From assembly GCA_946807835.1 (NCBI GenBank), contig OX327704.1, positions 4,526,001-4,590,000 on the forward strand: a stretch of 64,000 nt of DNA. Direction: 5' to 3'. The notes below the pieces were generated by a model. It was given only the letters and a program-made list of their open reading frames with translations, did no database searches and had not been told where the DNA came from. The DNA is from Ailanthus altissimus (Eukaryota; Streptophyta; Magnoliopsida; Sapindales; Simaroubaceae). Of this stretch, positions 1-12,094 are shown one piece after another. The translations under genes and the position numbers were made by a program. How positions within the stretch are numbered: the first letter of the stretch is position 1; every line of letters starts with the position of its first letter.

Positions 1-2241
1 AATACAAATATTACTTTCATAAATATGAATATTATTTAGCCATCTATGACAGAGGAGAGGAAGATGAAATTTTATTTTGTTCTTGTTAATAACAATTTAC
101 TAACACAACAAGAATTATTATTCTCTTTTTGTCATTTACAATTTATAAGCATGTAGAATAAGAAAAATCAAAATAACTTCACTTTGTATTCTTTCAAATC
201 CTTGCAAGGAAAAACAAGACTCAACATACCTCTCTCTCACTCCCTTCATCTAGCTTGGCTGAATCATTCATTCATCAAGAATGAATATGCCTTCATTTAT
301 TTTGTTTCAATTTTTACTATAAAAAATTCAATTGCTTTTACCACTTTCATAATGGATGAAACATTATCATTATTAAAGGAAGTGCTCCCTCCATTAGCCA
401 AGACATAGCTGGCCACTTCAATGAAACAAAGTGAATAAAATTCATTTAATGGCTTACATATATATACATTTAATACAAAAAAAGGCTCTACCCAATAATT
501 ATAATGAATACTCATTTTACTATAGTGGTTGAAAAACTTGATTACACTACAAGTGCTCCACCCACCTCTTGAAAAACATAGCCGGATGTAACCCTTACAA
601 AATGAATGAAAAAATAATTTATTTCAATTTAATCAAATGAATAAAAAAATTCATATAATGGCCAACATGAATGCCACTTGATTTATTATGTCTCCACCAT
701 TCATAATGGTTAATTATTTGATTCCATTAAATAAATATTAATGCAACTAAATGATATAAAAAAATGTTTAGTGGATTAAATGTATATAATATTATTATAA
801 AATAAATCAAAAACTATTTTTATATTATTTTATTAATATATCATGATACAAAATGAAGGGTTTAGATTTTGTCATTTGTCACTATCTTATTGGTTAACAA
901 CTCTTGTTAACTAATTAAATGATGTACTTAACAATTAAGTCTTGACAAATGCACATCCTGAGGGATCCCAAAATAATCGTTCTATTTTGTTGAAATTTAC
1001 CTGATCAAATTATTCAATCTAATCCGCTACCCTAGTGCTCAACAAGTACACTTCATATAGTGAAACTCTTTAGGTCCACACCTGATTTGTCATATGGAAC
1101 TCCTTCATACGTTTGTGAACGATGTCCCACACACACGTTACGAATATTACAAATCAGTATGTTAGACCATGCAAGTTAAAGTTATTGCATATCGTATAAT
1201 TATTCCATCAATTTATATCCTTGAAGAGCAGAGATATAGATCATCACCGTCAAATCACTATTTACTCAACCATGAACTTATCTCCAGATTTATATTTCAT
1301 TAAACAATATCCACAAACACTTTTGTAATATTGTTTATTCATTCGAAATATATTTTTTTAGGTTTATGCTTGTAGCCACAAGACTTTCTAAAATACAATC
1401 TCAGAGCATTGGGATATACAACCCACTCATATGAGCTGATGGATCCTATATTTACTCACACCGATCTCCATGAGCATCGGACCATATCCAGCGACACCCA
1501 ACGGTCAGACCATGAAAGGTTTCTGACATGTGTGGAACCAAAGCATGGTGGATCACTCACAAGCCCACAGTGGCGCTCAGGTCAAAGGACCACAAATACT
1601 ACTTAACTCAGAAGACCTTCTATTAACGGCTTTATAAGATGTCTATTGGAGGTCCTCGTGAGTCTGTTCAATATCCAGTCCTTACTAAATACATGTATCT
1701 CTATACGAGCTTTCCACTAAGCTCATGGTTTGCTAAGACTAACCATCTTGACCATTCAGATATAGACATACACTAATCTATATTAATGGGTTCCACCGAT
1801 AGACTCGCATCGATGAAATTAGATCAAGAACATTGTGTTTGACAACATACTTACATAATGACATCTCCTAGCACTATCTGCAACTCTTTGTAGCTATGTC
1901 ATTACTAATATATTCTCAGGTCATTGTCACATTTTAGATAAGACTCTAACTCCTTAGATTTTGCTAACTATATAAACCTGCTAACTCTTAACTTTACTAA
2001 CTTTTAGCACTATTAACTCTTAGTACTTCTAACTATTAACATTGCTAACTCTTAGCACTGATCTAAACTCCTTTAGATCAGATCTGAACTCTTTCAAATC
2101 ATACAATATCTGAAACGTTACAAGCATCTTACCATTTAATAATAAATAATATTAACAATTTTATTAAAAATGATAATTGTATTACTACTATCATTATATA
2201 TTTATACATAATGGGATGGCACGTAAGCATAAATCCCAACA
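1..2241 (-). repeat. Long copia-family LTR, copy A (5' part diverged)
   Basis: From about 900 the sequence follows the same order of motifs seen at 4,320-5,967, 52,860-54,112 and 57,833-58,974: an 'aagtcttgaca' block, a 'gtgc(t/a)caac(a/g)agtacac' block, a 'tcaggtcaaaggaccac' block, runs of 'ctaactcttagca', and a terminal 'gatggcacgtaagca' block ending in ...CCAACA. Read on the minus strand this is an LTR start (TGTTGG...). Positions 1-900 are AT-rich and resemble only loosely the U3-like part of copy B, so the left boundary is uncertain. There is no recognisable coding region. The short open frames here are chance ORFs in LTR DNA. Confidence 0.6.
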
Positions 2242-2581
2242 CCTAGCACTTATTATAACCCTTTACAATTATATCATTGCTATATACCCTCAGGTCTTTG
2301 TCCCATTTCAGACAAGGATCTAATTCCTTAGATCTCGCTGACTCTTATAACCTACTAACTCTTAGCAGTGCTAATTATTAGCAATTATAACTCTCAGCAT
2401 TGGTCTAAACTCCTCTGAATTAGATTTGAACTCCTTTAAATCATACAATGTCTGAAATATAACAAAAATCTTACCATATAATTTTAATATTAATGCTTTT
2501 ATTTAAAATATTTATTGTATAAATATTAAACAATTAATATTGATATAATATCGCAATGGCACGTAAGCACCAGTTCCAATA
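1867..2581 (-). repeat. Tandem duplication of the LTR terminal segment
   Basis: The last roughly 340-375 bp of LTR copy A occur twice in a row. Unit 1 is 1,867-2,241 and unit 2 about 2,243-2,581. Both start with 'cctagcact', contain 'ctcaggtc.ttgtc.catttcaga', the 'ctaactcttagca' runs and 'gaactc.ttcaaatcatacaat.tctgaaa', and end with 'ggcacgtaagca'. The units have diverged clearly, so the duplication is old. The other LTR copies carry this segment once. Confidence 0.7.
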
Positions 2582-3386
2582 GTTAATACTTAATATTATT
2601 TTATTTTCATATGTTATAATATAAACATAACTGTGTAAGAGATAATTTGCATTTTTTTAACTATATAGGTTTTATTATGGATTTGGAAGATGGAGTGTGA
2701 TAAATTCAATTCAACTAATGGACTTTGAGCTTAGGAAGACGTGTTTATTTCTCTTAATATCATTTATCATGAAGCAAATCCAATTGTCCTTAAGAATGAA
2801 AAAGAAAAACTTCTTGTCGATAAAATTATTTTTTGAAAATAGGAGATATGTAATAGTGTTTCTAATTGAGGTAGACGACTTTAATTATTGACTTTTTTTT
2901 CTTATTATTAATTTATGAAGTTTTTAAGTGCTCATATTGTATAAGATAGAATAGAGGGATATCAACTTTTACACTGGGAAGGGTTGAATAAGCTATCAAC
3001 TACTCAAGCCAAGAGTAATAGGTCTTTCAATCATGAGCTTAATTCAAATTATATGGAAAAGAAGAAAGGATTCCTGATAATGACAAAAGATTTATTTAAT
3101 AAAGTGATAAAGTAGACCCTGTGAGAAAGTTGATTAAAAATCATCGAGATATGATTTGGAGAACAAGCCAAGTGTATTGGGTGTGCAAAGTTCGAAGACA
3201 GACGCAAAAGAATGTGAAAAAGCAAGAGGCGGTGCCTAGGCGTAGATGTCGCTGTACCAAGTTATGGGCGCCACAATACCCAAGACATAACCTGAGAACC
3301 GCAGCGCTAGGTGCCCAGCATCGCGGCGCCAGGTGGGATGTCTCAGCTATGAATGATTTTGAACCTATGGTGCATGCATGTGGATT
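2582..3386. other. Degenerate repeat flank with a GC-rich patch
   Basis: No gene is recognised. 3,210-3,345 is unusually GC-rich for the window and contains 'gcgg.gcc' and 'gcgccaggtg' words. Similar words, 'gtcgcggcgcccagtg', resume at 5,972 immediately after LTR copy B. This suggests one older element that copy B interrupted. An 95-codon plus frame at 3,121-3,408 runs through the patch but matches no family I recognise and its antisense frame is equally open. Confidence 0.35.
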
Positions 3387-5967
3387 TGTGTCTATCATTC
3401 AAATATAGCATATGTATCACATACATACATGTGCAGCGGATGAGCAGAATATAAATTTCATAATGATAAACATAAATAAACTTTACATATTATCTCATAA
3501 ATGTAAAATACTTTAAGATTGAGGCATAGTACCTTGTCAAGCCTTTGGTATATGGTCGAACTGGAGTACCCGTCTTGAAACAACCCGTTCACAATTATAG
3601 TTCCTCAACACGGTGGACTTGAGGAAGCTAAAATAGCAGCATTTTCAGCAGAGGATTCAACTCTTGAATCCTTGTTTCTACCTCGTAGTACGAGTAACCA
3701 AAAATGGAAGGAAAAATGGAAAAAGTGTTTTTGCCCTCAGCACTTGCAATAATTTTCTAACACTTAGCCTTTTAAAATTCTCTCTACTATTCCCACTAAT
3801 CCCTTAGCCTAATTTTCACTTAATCAATTTTACAATATATTGCTCTTTCATTTATTTATTATTTTCTTTCATTTTCTCACTTAATAGCATCCATTATGTT
3901 TGCCATTAATGTTTTATTTATTATTATTTACAATAAACCAAATAAAAACAAAACAAAATAAAAAATTTATTTAAATGAACTTGGCCTTAATTTAGGCCAA
4001 ATGAGAAAATAATTTCTCATTATTAAGAAATATCTTAAAGCCTACCACTAACAAATGCCACCCATTTATACTTATCATATTATTTAATTAATATTAAATA
4101 AATAATTTAATCATATTAAATCATGGTAGAAACACATACCAATTTAAATAAAAAAATAATTATTTAATTTTGATTTAAATAATAATATCATATATTATTA
4201 TTATTATTATTATGTTATTCAATAAATATTTTAATGAATAAAATAATGATATTATTTGTCCAACAAATAAGGTTATTTTGGTAATTTTTAAATCAAACAA
4301 TAATTGGCCTGCAAGTGCCATGTGTCAACATTCCATTAATCAACAACTAATTATTAACTAATTAATATACTTAACTCTTAAGTCTTGACACGTACACAAC
4401 TGGAGGGAAACTAAAGTAAATGTCTGGTCCGCTGAAATTTTTTGGATCGAATTATTCAATTTGGTACACTGCCCCAGAGCACAACGAGTACACTTCATAT
4501 TGCGAGACTCTCTAGGTTCACTCCCGATTTTTCAAATAGAACTATTCTGTGAGTCTAAGATCGATGCCCTACACACACGTCACGGATATTACAAATCAGT
4601 GCAGTAGACCATACAAGTTGAGGTCGTAGCGCATACGTATAATCCTTCCGCCAATTATATCCTAGAAGAACAGAGATATAGATCACTACCATCAAATCCC
4701 TATGTGCTCATCCATGAACTTATCTCCAGACACGTATCTTAATAAATAATATATGCAAATACTATTATAATATTATTTAACCCTGAAGGAAATTCTTTTC
4801 CCGAATTTGTTGTTTATGGCCATAAGACTTTCTAAGATACAATCTCTGAGCATCCGGATATATAACTTATCCATGTGAACTAACGGATTCCATATCTGTA
4901 CACATCAGACTCCATAAGCATCGGACCACACCTAGCGACCACAAGGTTCAATTCTGTAGAAGGAGAGTATTGAGCATTAGTCTCGGGCAGCCATGTTTGA
5001 ATATCCACATGATCAGTAAGCACAATGTTCAATTCTGTAGAGGGTTCCTTGGAAGTCACTCTAGCAACTACATCAACTATCTTTTTTTTTTTTAAGATTT
5101 AAGTAACTTCTTCAATCAAGTTTGAAGGGCCTTCCGTTTTCGGAGTAGTTTGGGTTTGACCAACCAATCCTGGAGCACGATTTTTTCTGTGGGTTTTATC
5201 CTTATTAGTCTATAGATTTGCTTGGGTTTCCTTGACAGCGAGAACATTTCTTTACCTTGCGCAGTGGTCACACCATGAAAGGTCTGTGACATGCATAGAA
5301 CCAAAGTAAGATGGATCACTTACAAGTTCACCGTGGTACTCAGGTCAAAGGACCACGTATACTATTTAACTCGAGAGGACCTTCCATTAATAGCTTCACG
5401 GGATATCTATTGGGGTCCTCGTTGAGTCTGTTCAGTATTCAGTCCTTACAGAACACTTATATGCTATATAAACTTTCAGTAAGCCTATGGTTAGCTAAGA
5501 ATAACCATCTAAACCATCTAGGTATAGTATACACTGGTCTATGAAAAATGATTCCACCGACAGACCTGCATCGGTAAATTAAGACTAGGAACATATAATT
5601 TGAGAATAGACTTGCATAATAACATTTCTTAGCACCTATTACAACTCTTGCATCTATGTTATTACTAATGTATTCTCAGGTCTTTGTAATGTTACAGACA
5701 AGATTCTAACACTTAGACTTCACTGATTAATATAACATGCTAACTCTTTAGCATTTATAGTTTTCAGTGATGTTAACTCTTAACATTGATCTAAACTTCT
5801 TTAGATCAAATCTGAACTCATTCAGATCATATAATATCTGTAGCGTTATAAGCATTGAACCATTTAATAATAGTAATTAAAGATTTAACAAATAATATAC
5901 TGGATAAATATTATAAAATAAAATATTCATACAATAATAGGATGGCACGTAAGCACAAATTCCAACA
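3387..5967 (-). repeat. Long copia-family LTR, copy B (apparently solo)
   Basis: A full-looking LTR of the family that also bounds the copia element at 52-59 kb. The left end 'TGTGTCTAT' (3,387) matches 52,034, and the right end '...ATTCCAACA' (5,967) is the minus-strand start TGTTGG. It contains the AT-rich U3-like part (3,600-4,330) and the conserved block 4,440-5,560. No internal coding region adjoins it, so it is probably a solo LTR formed by LTR-LTR recombination. Flanking pentamers GGATT and CCAAT do not match, so either a boundary is off or the duplication has decayed. A 0.3-kb foreign segment interrupts it at 4,941-5,262. Confidence 0.65.
4941..5262. other. Foreign segment inside LTR copy B
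   Basis: Compared with the three other LTR copies, the text breaks after 'cctagcgacc' and resumes at 'cagtggtcacaccatgaaaggtctgtgaca'. The intervening ~320 bp have no counterpart in the other copies. It contains the word 'ggttcaattctgtagaagg/..tgttcaattctgtagaggg' twice (about 4,945 and 5,029) and a poly-T run. On the minus strand the left half is open for about 45 codons (with two 'STELN' repeats) but I recognise no family. It could be a filler from template switching or a captured fragment. Confidence 0.5.
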
Positions 5968-6450
5968 CCAATGTCGCGGCGCCCAGTGCGGGAATCAGTT
6001 TCCCATTTTAATCAGATTTATTTCAACTCCCACTTGCTTCAGGACTCCCTAAAATGACTCTCACATATTTAAGGTTAACCTAGGTTATCCTAAAGCCCAT
6101 ATAAAGGCTCTCTATTGGCTTGTAAATATATCTTAGTAATCAAACACAAATCTTAGTGACATCTTAGTAATCATAGTATTCTTTGTGATTCTTAGTGAGA
6201 GAAAATCCGTGTTTACAAGAGAGAGTGATTTCTTTGTATCTTTCTTGTAAAATACATACTTTGTAAGTACCTTGAGATTCAATAATAAGAGAATTTGATC
6301 TTCATCCGCCGTGGACATAGGCAAGTTACCAAACCATATAAATTTTGTGTGTTATTCTTCTACCTTTCTCTCTCTAGTTTTTTGATTACTTATTTTTGCA
6401 TAAGATTACTTGAGATATTTACTTGTTTGATTGATTCTGCTTCAACAAAC
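5968..6450 (+). repeat. LTR-like remnant, probable plus-strand copia (Tork-like) end
   Basis: After LTR copy B the sequence shows an ordered 3'-LTR texture: 'tatataaagg'-type TATA-like text near 6,100, repeated 'cttagtaatc'/'aatcttagtgac' words, then 'taagtaccttgagattcaataa' and 'atccgccgtggacataggc' near 6,300. The last resembles the R/U5 text (polyadenylation-like 'aataa' then 'ccgtggacgtagg') common in Tork-type copia LTRs. No tRNA-Met primer site is visible after it, so it may be a 3' or solo LTR. Family assignment is from memory of the motif and is tentative. Confidence 0.4.
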
Positions 6451-6711
6451 CCTTTAAATATTGGGAAGCCAAAATTTATGGATTTTTTTAATTTAAGTGA
6501 AAATGACTCAATTGCGAAAGTTTATTAATTTTTAAGCGCAGCCCAAAATTCGGAGACCGAACTGGTCCAGTTCTAGTTTAAAATATTTTTTGATCCAGTT
6601 CATACTTTTTAAAAATTGAACTGTGCCCAGCCTTAATTAACTATAACTTTAAAGTCAAAACATCTCTATATTAATAAACTCTAAGATAACTTGCATCTTA
6701 TATTTGTTACT
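6451..6711. other. Intergenic/degenerate sequence
   Basis: No gene or clear repeat. A short 'accgaactggtccagttc' near 6,558 and 'ttgaactgtgccca' near 6,618 form a weak inverted relationship, but not enough to name an element. Confidence 0.3.
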
Positions 6712-7293
6712 TGCTTAATAAGGAGTTTGTTTTTACTCCATATTAACTATCATTGTTTGTTTTACTAATTTAATAAAAATATTCAGCTATTTTTAACTTT
6801 ATATATATATATATATATATCATGAGAAGCGATGTTTTAGAGAAATAAATTTATGAAATCATTTAGATTTTTTGTATTTAGTCAAAAAGTTAATATATAT
6901 ACATATATATTTTTATCCTTATAAAACTTATCCCTTTTCTTTTATTTTGTTTCTTGAGAAAGACATAATGTATTTCTTGAGTGGACTAAGTCATGCTTAT
7001 TTTTTTCTTCGGAAGTTTGAATATATCAAAATTTAACTAAGTTGTAAATTCATATGTCTCAATAATATGTTTATTTTTATCTACATTTAATTCTATTTTT
7101 ATAGGATAAATAGAATTGGTTGAATAATATCCATAACTCATTTATGAAAATCATTGATCAATAGAAATAGGTTACCTATTTTAAAGGATGGCACGCTTTC
7201 TAACTTAAATTACTAAGCTCATTTACATGGACATCTTTAAATCCAGACTGCTAATTCACGAGCTAGTTAGACCTAATGAGAATAGGCTCAATA
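6712..7293 (-). repeat. TAT-A 3' LTR
   Basis: Starts TGCTTAATAAGGAG and parallels 17,702-18,377 (TGTTAATAAGGAG...) over almost its whole length, including 'tttgttttactcca', a (TA)n tract near 6,800, 'cttgagtggactaagtcatgctt' and 'gg.tacctattttaaaggatgg'. On the minus strand the LTR starts near ...TATTGAGCC. It is directly followed (minus-strand 5' side) by CACTTAAATGGCGGACA, a worn polypurine tract. The U3-end portion also resembles 33,500-33,683. Confidence 0.65.
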
Positions 7294-10200
7294 AATGTCC
7301 GCCATTTAAGTGAAGGAGTGTGTTGTTTTAGGGGAAAAACTTACAGGGTATGTTTTTTCACTTTCAACCAGCAAGCGTTATTTGTCCAATTTTAACTTTT
7401 AACTTATTTAATTTTCCTTGGCATTATTGTTCCAACTATCACATCTTTTTAAATATAGGCGACATTCCCATCCCCACTAACTGACATGTGAATGGTTACA
7501 ACTTATTTTAAATACTCCAGTAGCTGTTTTTCTCCATTTACCTTCACTTCCTGATCTGCAAACTCATGATTCTTTATACTTTCTTGCTTTCATTATCATT
7601 CCCTCAGTATAAAGCAATTTCTTTCCCTTTATTTAGTAAAAATTTTGAAAAAACAAATAATGAGCGGACTCCATTATTTCTCCATGGGTGAACTCAAATC
7701 ATACTTCTATATCCTTAGAAATGTATATTTTTTGCCACTTCCAACCGACAATCCGCTCTGTAACCCTCCCTCAATAAGTCCTAGAAAGCATCTTCTATGC
7801 TTTGTTTTCCCATTATTGCCTCTGATTCATGAGTTTTTTGTATGTCATTGGCATTTCCTCTCTCTAGAAACACCACTAATGTTTTCTATTTATTTATGAT
7901 GTAGCTCTCCCAAATCACATGATACCTCTCCTCTATGCTCTCACACTTTATAATATTTTCTAACTTAGAACCTTCTATGCTCAAAGATAAACTGCCATTG
8001 GTCTCTAAGAGGTGAGAGAAAGTTCTTTAATGAACTCGAAAATGATTCAAAAAAAAATATAAAGTAGTGGTTAGTGGGGAACGAAAGAGACTAGGTGTCA
8101 ATCACCTTTGGCCATTACAATTATAAGTACACTTTGATCTTTCCATTCATCATAGTATAACAGAGGTTCCTTAAAATTATTCTAGAAGAAGGAACCTTCT
8201 TAATGTTTTCTATTTCATTCTGAGCTGCTACTGAAATATACTCAAATTTTCAGGGTACATCACTTCCTATGTGTCATTACCAAATAAGAAAGGTTGTTGA
8301 CCTTAACCCTTCTAGATCTTATGCTTAACGTTTTAGAGGGATATGCTATATTTAATGTTGTGGCCTATGATGCTCGCATCATGTTCCATGAGTTTCTCCA
8401 CAATGAAATTCCATTTTCTCCTGATTCTAATGAAGGTGATTGTAAGGATTTGTTTGGCTATTTTACCATTTTATTTATATAAGGTTTTCCTTAACATAAG
8501 TTAGTTTTTTTTTATACTTTTTCCTTTGTTCTACTAACCTCTCAGTACTTTGAATTCTTAACTTTTGGTTTTTGATGCAGTTGTTGGTATTAGAGGCGTT
8601 TGGGTTTCTTCAGAAGGCGAGACTTTTGACTTCTCATTTGCCTGTGCTTCTTTGAATTTTGATAGCTTTCTTGAGTGTATTGATACAGCTTTACAAGTCT
8701 ATGCTTCCACTTCAGTTGAAGTTCTAGGTCTATAAACTCTTTCAGCATCATCCCTTCCATTAGAGATTCTTTTGCCATCAGTCCTTATGAGCCTTCCCAG
8801 CCAGTTCCTTCCCTATGAGGAGTTAAGTCCGTAGGTGCTTCTATAGCTACAAAAGCTTCTACTCTCTCTCTCTCTCTTGTCTTTTGTACTCTTCACTATC
8901 TTATTTTGTAGAGGATCCAATCCACATCAAAAGTGACTCAGATGATCTTGTCCCCCTCTTCCCCTCCCTCATTTCCCCGAATAAGAGTGGGAAGAGGAAG
9001 AGAGTCTATTATACCTCTAAGGTATTATCTCCCATGATCACCTTTAAGAACAATTTTAAGTGAGGAAGATGCATTTGCTCATCACTTCTGGAATAGGGGC
9101 TATTCAAAAGTTATGAAAAATCTAACCATCTTGAGGTGGAAGAAGAGGATTAGTAGCTAAAAAGTGCTTCCTTCTAGATCATTGTAAGTTTTATGAATTA
9201 TGTTTAAGATTTTTTGTGGTTTTACTTTTATTTTTTATGTTTATGACTTAAGTCTATTTTGTAAGCATTATAGAATGATTTATGTATAGCTAATGCTTAC
9301 AAAGAAGAACTCTAAGCTTTTAAAAATGAAGTTTAGAAGTTGAAGGTAGAAGTGAAAAGAATGGTAAATGATGTCCTTCTGACAAGGGGACAACATTGTG
9401 TTCTCAATAATAATTTAAGCAAAATGAAATATGAGAACAATTAGTAAAGGTTGAAAGTTGTGGAAGGTATGACAACTGTCGAGCTGCAACAAATAATGGA
9501 TATACTTAACTAGGAGTTTAGGTAGCTAGAGAAGCCTAACGAGGGCCTGTTGCAGGAGAGGGAAAAACTCTAAAATTCTTTAAAAGCTTGTAAGAGTAGG
9601 GTCTCTTCTCTAGAAGCTGAGATGGAAAACTTAAAAGTCTAGAAATGACACTATAGAGAGGACCATCAGCCAGCCACAAGAGCAGGTGTTTATAGCTAAT
9701 ATTTAGCTTCAAAATAAGCATGATAATATAAGAGAAGTTAGTAACCAAACTGCTATAGATGCTAGCTTACTTAAGGCATTAGAAGCTCAAACAATTAAGT
9801 TAGAGGTTATGGTGGGGGAGTTACGATCAGTTTTATAGAACTCTTAATAAGCCTTGAATTCTTCTAGGCTTAAAATCAAGGCTGTCAACAAATAATGAAT
9901 GAGAAGATTAGATGTTGCTAGGGGTTATTATAAGTGTCAAGCTTTTGTGGTGCCTGTTTGATGCTTTTAGCGTGGTTTTAATGTCAAATAGAGACAAATT
10001 GCTTCCTAAGGATTTTGATGTTGTTTGTGGTTGGTATCGAGTTTGGTCTACCAGGCACTTTGAGAATGAGTTAAGGTAGATCAATTACGATTCAGCTAGT
10101 GAGGAAGCTTCTAAGGATGACACTAATTTCTGGCACTTCTCACATTTCTTTACATATTTTTGGGTGTCTTTCTATATAGTAGGTCAGTACTAACCTTGCC

Positions 10201-10430
10201 TGATGATTTTATGGGCGAGGGTCCCTCTGCTAGAGTGGTTCTCCTATGCCTATTCATGTACTCTTTTATTATTTTTTTTCCTTCCTCTTTGGATATTCAT
10301 CGTATGTATACTCTAAAGAATGTCCTTCTATATAAGTTTTCTTATAGCCTTATTTCTTGGTTTCCTGAAATCTTTTCAGTCCAATGGTAACTTTTCATCC
10401 TGTAAGAAATTGATATAAAAGGCCATCCAA
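7294..10430 (+). pseudogene. Antisense-ORF-type region of the Tat element (broken)
   Basis: Between the Tat RNase H remnant and its 3' LTR lie 3 kb whose coding texture is on the plus strand, antisense to pol. Tat-lineage elements (Grande, Cinful, Retrosor and relatives) are known to carry an extra antisense ORF exactly here, which is why I make this call. Visible parts are an open frame at 7,645-7,899, another at 8,294-8,482, and a stop-broken but charged, coiled-coil-like stretch at about 9,290-9,860 (heptad-like LE/LK/EL text such as SLEAEMENLKV near 9,615). Gaps such as 8,434-8,579 begin 'gtaaggat' and end 'ttgatgcag', as an intron would. Function unknown. Many stops and frameshifts. Confidence 0.4.
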
Positions 10431-11236
10431 TTGGTAAAAGTTATGCTTTCTATTAGATCTCTCGTCTTTGCTTTCTACTATGTTTTGGCTTCTTCTTCTA
10501 CCACTATTTTTTCTTTAATGAAAGTAAACCTATTTTTCTTAGTGAATATTATTTTGCCAAGGATTTTTTTGGCAAATCTGTCTACTTCGTGTTCTAGTTC
10601 CTCAGTATTTGGGTTATTGTAACTTTCTGCAGTTGTTAAGTGGCTTTCCTCGCTTTAGCAAGATAGTTATTCTTCCTTCCTTCTTTGTTTATGTAATCTC
10701 AATTCTATTTGAAGGTGACTATGGCTGAACCAGTGTATATCGTGAGTCTTTTTACCATCAACTGGAGGGGTATTATTAATCCCTCTATTAGTGCCTAATA
10801 TTCTACCTCATTATTAGATGTTAGGGATAGTAGTCTCATTACGTGTTCCAATATTAGTCCTTCTAAGCTTTTTGATTCTTTCAACTAAACTTAACCCTTT
10901 ATGTTTAAAGGATTGGTCTATGTGTATTTGCTAAGCTTCCTATGTGTCTATAGGTTTTTATAGCAACATTTTGTCTTTAATGTAGGTTTGTATTCTAATA
11001 ATAAGTTTGTCATTGCTTGTTTCTTGATTAGAATCTTTGATTAGGATTCGATGTCCAAGTGCATTAGTCCTATCACCACTTTAGTGACCCTTCTCATGAC
11101 ATCTAATTTCAGTATAAAATGTAAAATACGATAGGTATGCTTCGAAATAGTGTTTGAGCTTGTCTTTAGCTTGTACAAAGGTGAAGATAAGCTTCTTGTC
11201 TATCAAGTATCTAAGTTCTACATCAAACAGTACTTT
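10431..11236 (-). pseudogene. Tat-type RNase H domain remnant of TAT-A
   Basis: Minus-strand translation gives broken but ordered RNase H text. Near 11,140-11,230 it reads like the 'D.E.RY...EKL.F..V.A..KL..YF.A' stretch usual for Tat elements, here [17 protein letters not shown]. Near 10,590-10,640 it reads KVTITQIL, like the '..L.QIPR..N..AD.LA' end of the domain. A second RNase H half with several stops lies between. The segment 10,745-11,241 is repeated with moderate divergence at 18,490-19,105 in TAT-B. The open frame at the distal end continues across the Tekay boundary at 11,242, creating a chimeric reading frame. Confidence 0.6.
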
Positions 11237-11241
11237 GTTGA
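11237..11241. repeat. Target-site duplication, left (GTTGA)
   Basis: Pentamer GTTGA directly before the TGACAAGACC element end. The same pentamer follows the other end at 17,668-17,672. Five base pairs is the usual length for Ty3/gypsy integration. Confidence 0.85.
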
Positions 11242-11390
11242 TGACAAGACCCGCCCCGAAACCCTCTACTGTAAATCCCAACAGCCTTATCGGGAACCCC
11301 AATGGAAGTTCTTCAGAATTTAACTGTGTAAGTTGAGAAATTTCGCGAGTCGAACCCCTTTTAACTACCTGTGAATCTTGAGTCTGTAGT
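11242..11390 (-). repeat. Tekay 3' LTR tip fused to RNase H
   Basis: About 150 bp matching 14,733-14,880, the 5' LTR end next to the primer site. Instead of continuing into a full LTR and integrase, it is joined directly to the RNase H/connection coding sequence. The integrase and most of the 3' LTR are therefore deleted. Confidence 0.7.
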
Positions 11391-12094
11391 TTTCTGATCC
11401 GATCAACCAGTATTGAACGAACCATAAATATGGCTAATAGTGCTCCTGAATCTGACAATTCTAATTTTACACCCAAATATCTCAATTCTATCAACATTGA
11501 TAGATATGCAACCTTCAAGTGAGCTATTGAACCGATAAACTTCCTGCTGAGAGTATCTACTACCACATTAGCTTTTCCCGGATGGTACTCCAAGGTGCAC
11601 TCATAATCCTTAATAAGCTCCAGCCACATTCTATGCCTCATATTCAATTCTTTCTGGGTGAACAAGTACTGCAAGCTATTATGGTTCGTAAAGATCTTAT
11701 AAGGAACCTCATATAAATAATGCCTTCAAATTCTTAAAGCAAAACCTATTGCAGTTAATTTTAGGTCATGTGTAGAATAATTTTGTTCATACTTCTTTAA
11801 TTATCTAGAAGCATAGGTTAATACTTTCTCCTTCTGCATCAGCACAAAACCTAGACCTTGCCTGGAAGCATCACAATATATGGTAAATTCGTCCTTCCCT
11901 GACAACAGTGTAAGCACTAGGGCCGAAGTTAACTTTCGCTTTAGCTCTTCAAAACTCTGCTGACATGCTTCCGACCATACAAACTTATCTTCTTTACGGG
12001 TTAATTTAGTCAGAGGAGCGGCTATCTTTGAAAATCCTTTTACAAACTTCCTATAATACCCAATCAAACCCAAGAAACTAAAGACCTCCGTCAC
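11391..12094 (-). pseudogene. Tekay RNase H domain (pol fragment)
   Basis: Two minus-strand open pieces (11,801-12,094 and the first two thirds of 11,391-11,674) give the standard end of reverse transcriptase and RNase H. 'VFSFLGLIGYYRKFVKGFSK' is the conserved FLGL..YYR.F motif. 'FTIYCDASRQGLGFVLMQ' is the RNase H start with its first catalytic Asp. '[20 protein letters not shown]' and '[11 protein letters not shown]' (normally ...ADALSR) follow. The domain would degrade the RNA strand during reverse transcription. A frame break at about 11,675-11,800 and the truncation before integrase make it non-functional. Confidence 0.85.

Noticed and set aside
3121..3408. 95-codon plus frame as a gene
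   Set aside because: GC-rich repeat patch open on both strands, with no recognised domain, ending inside LTR copy B.
5116..5319. 67-codon minus frame in LTR copy B
   Set aside because: It straddles the border between the foreign patch and LTR sequence and is not found in other LTR copies.
11154..11336. Plus-strand frame across the Tekay left border
   Set aside because: Antisense shadow of the RNase H/LTR chimera.
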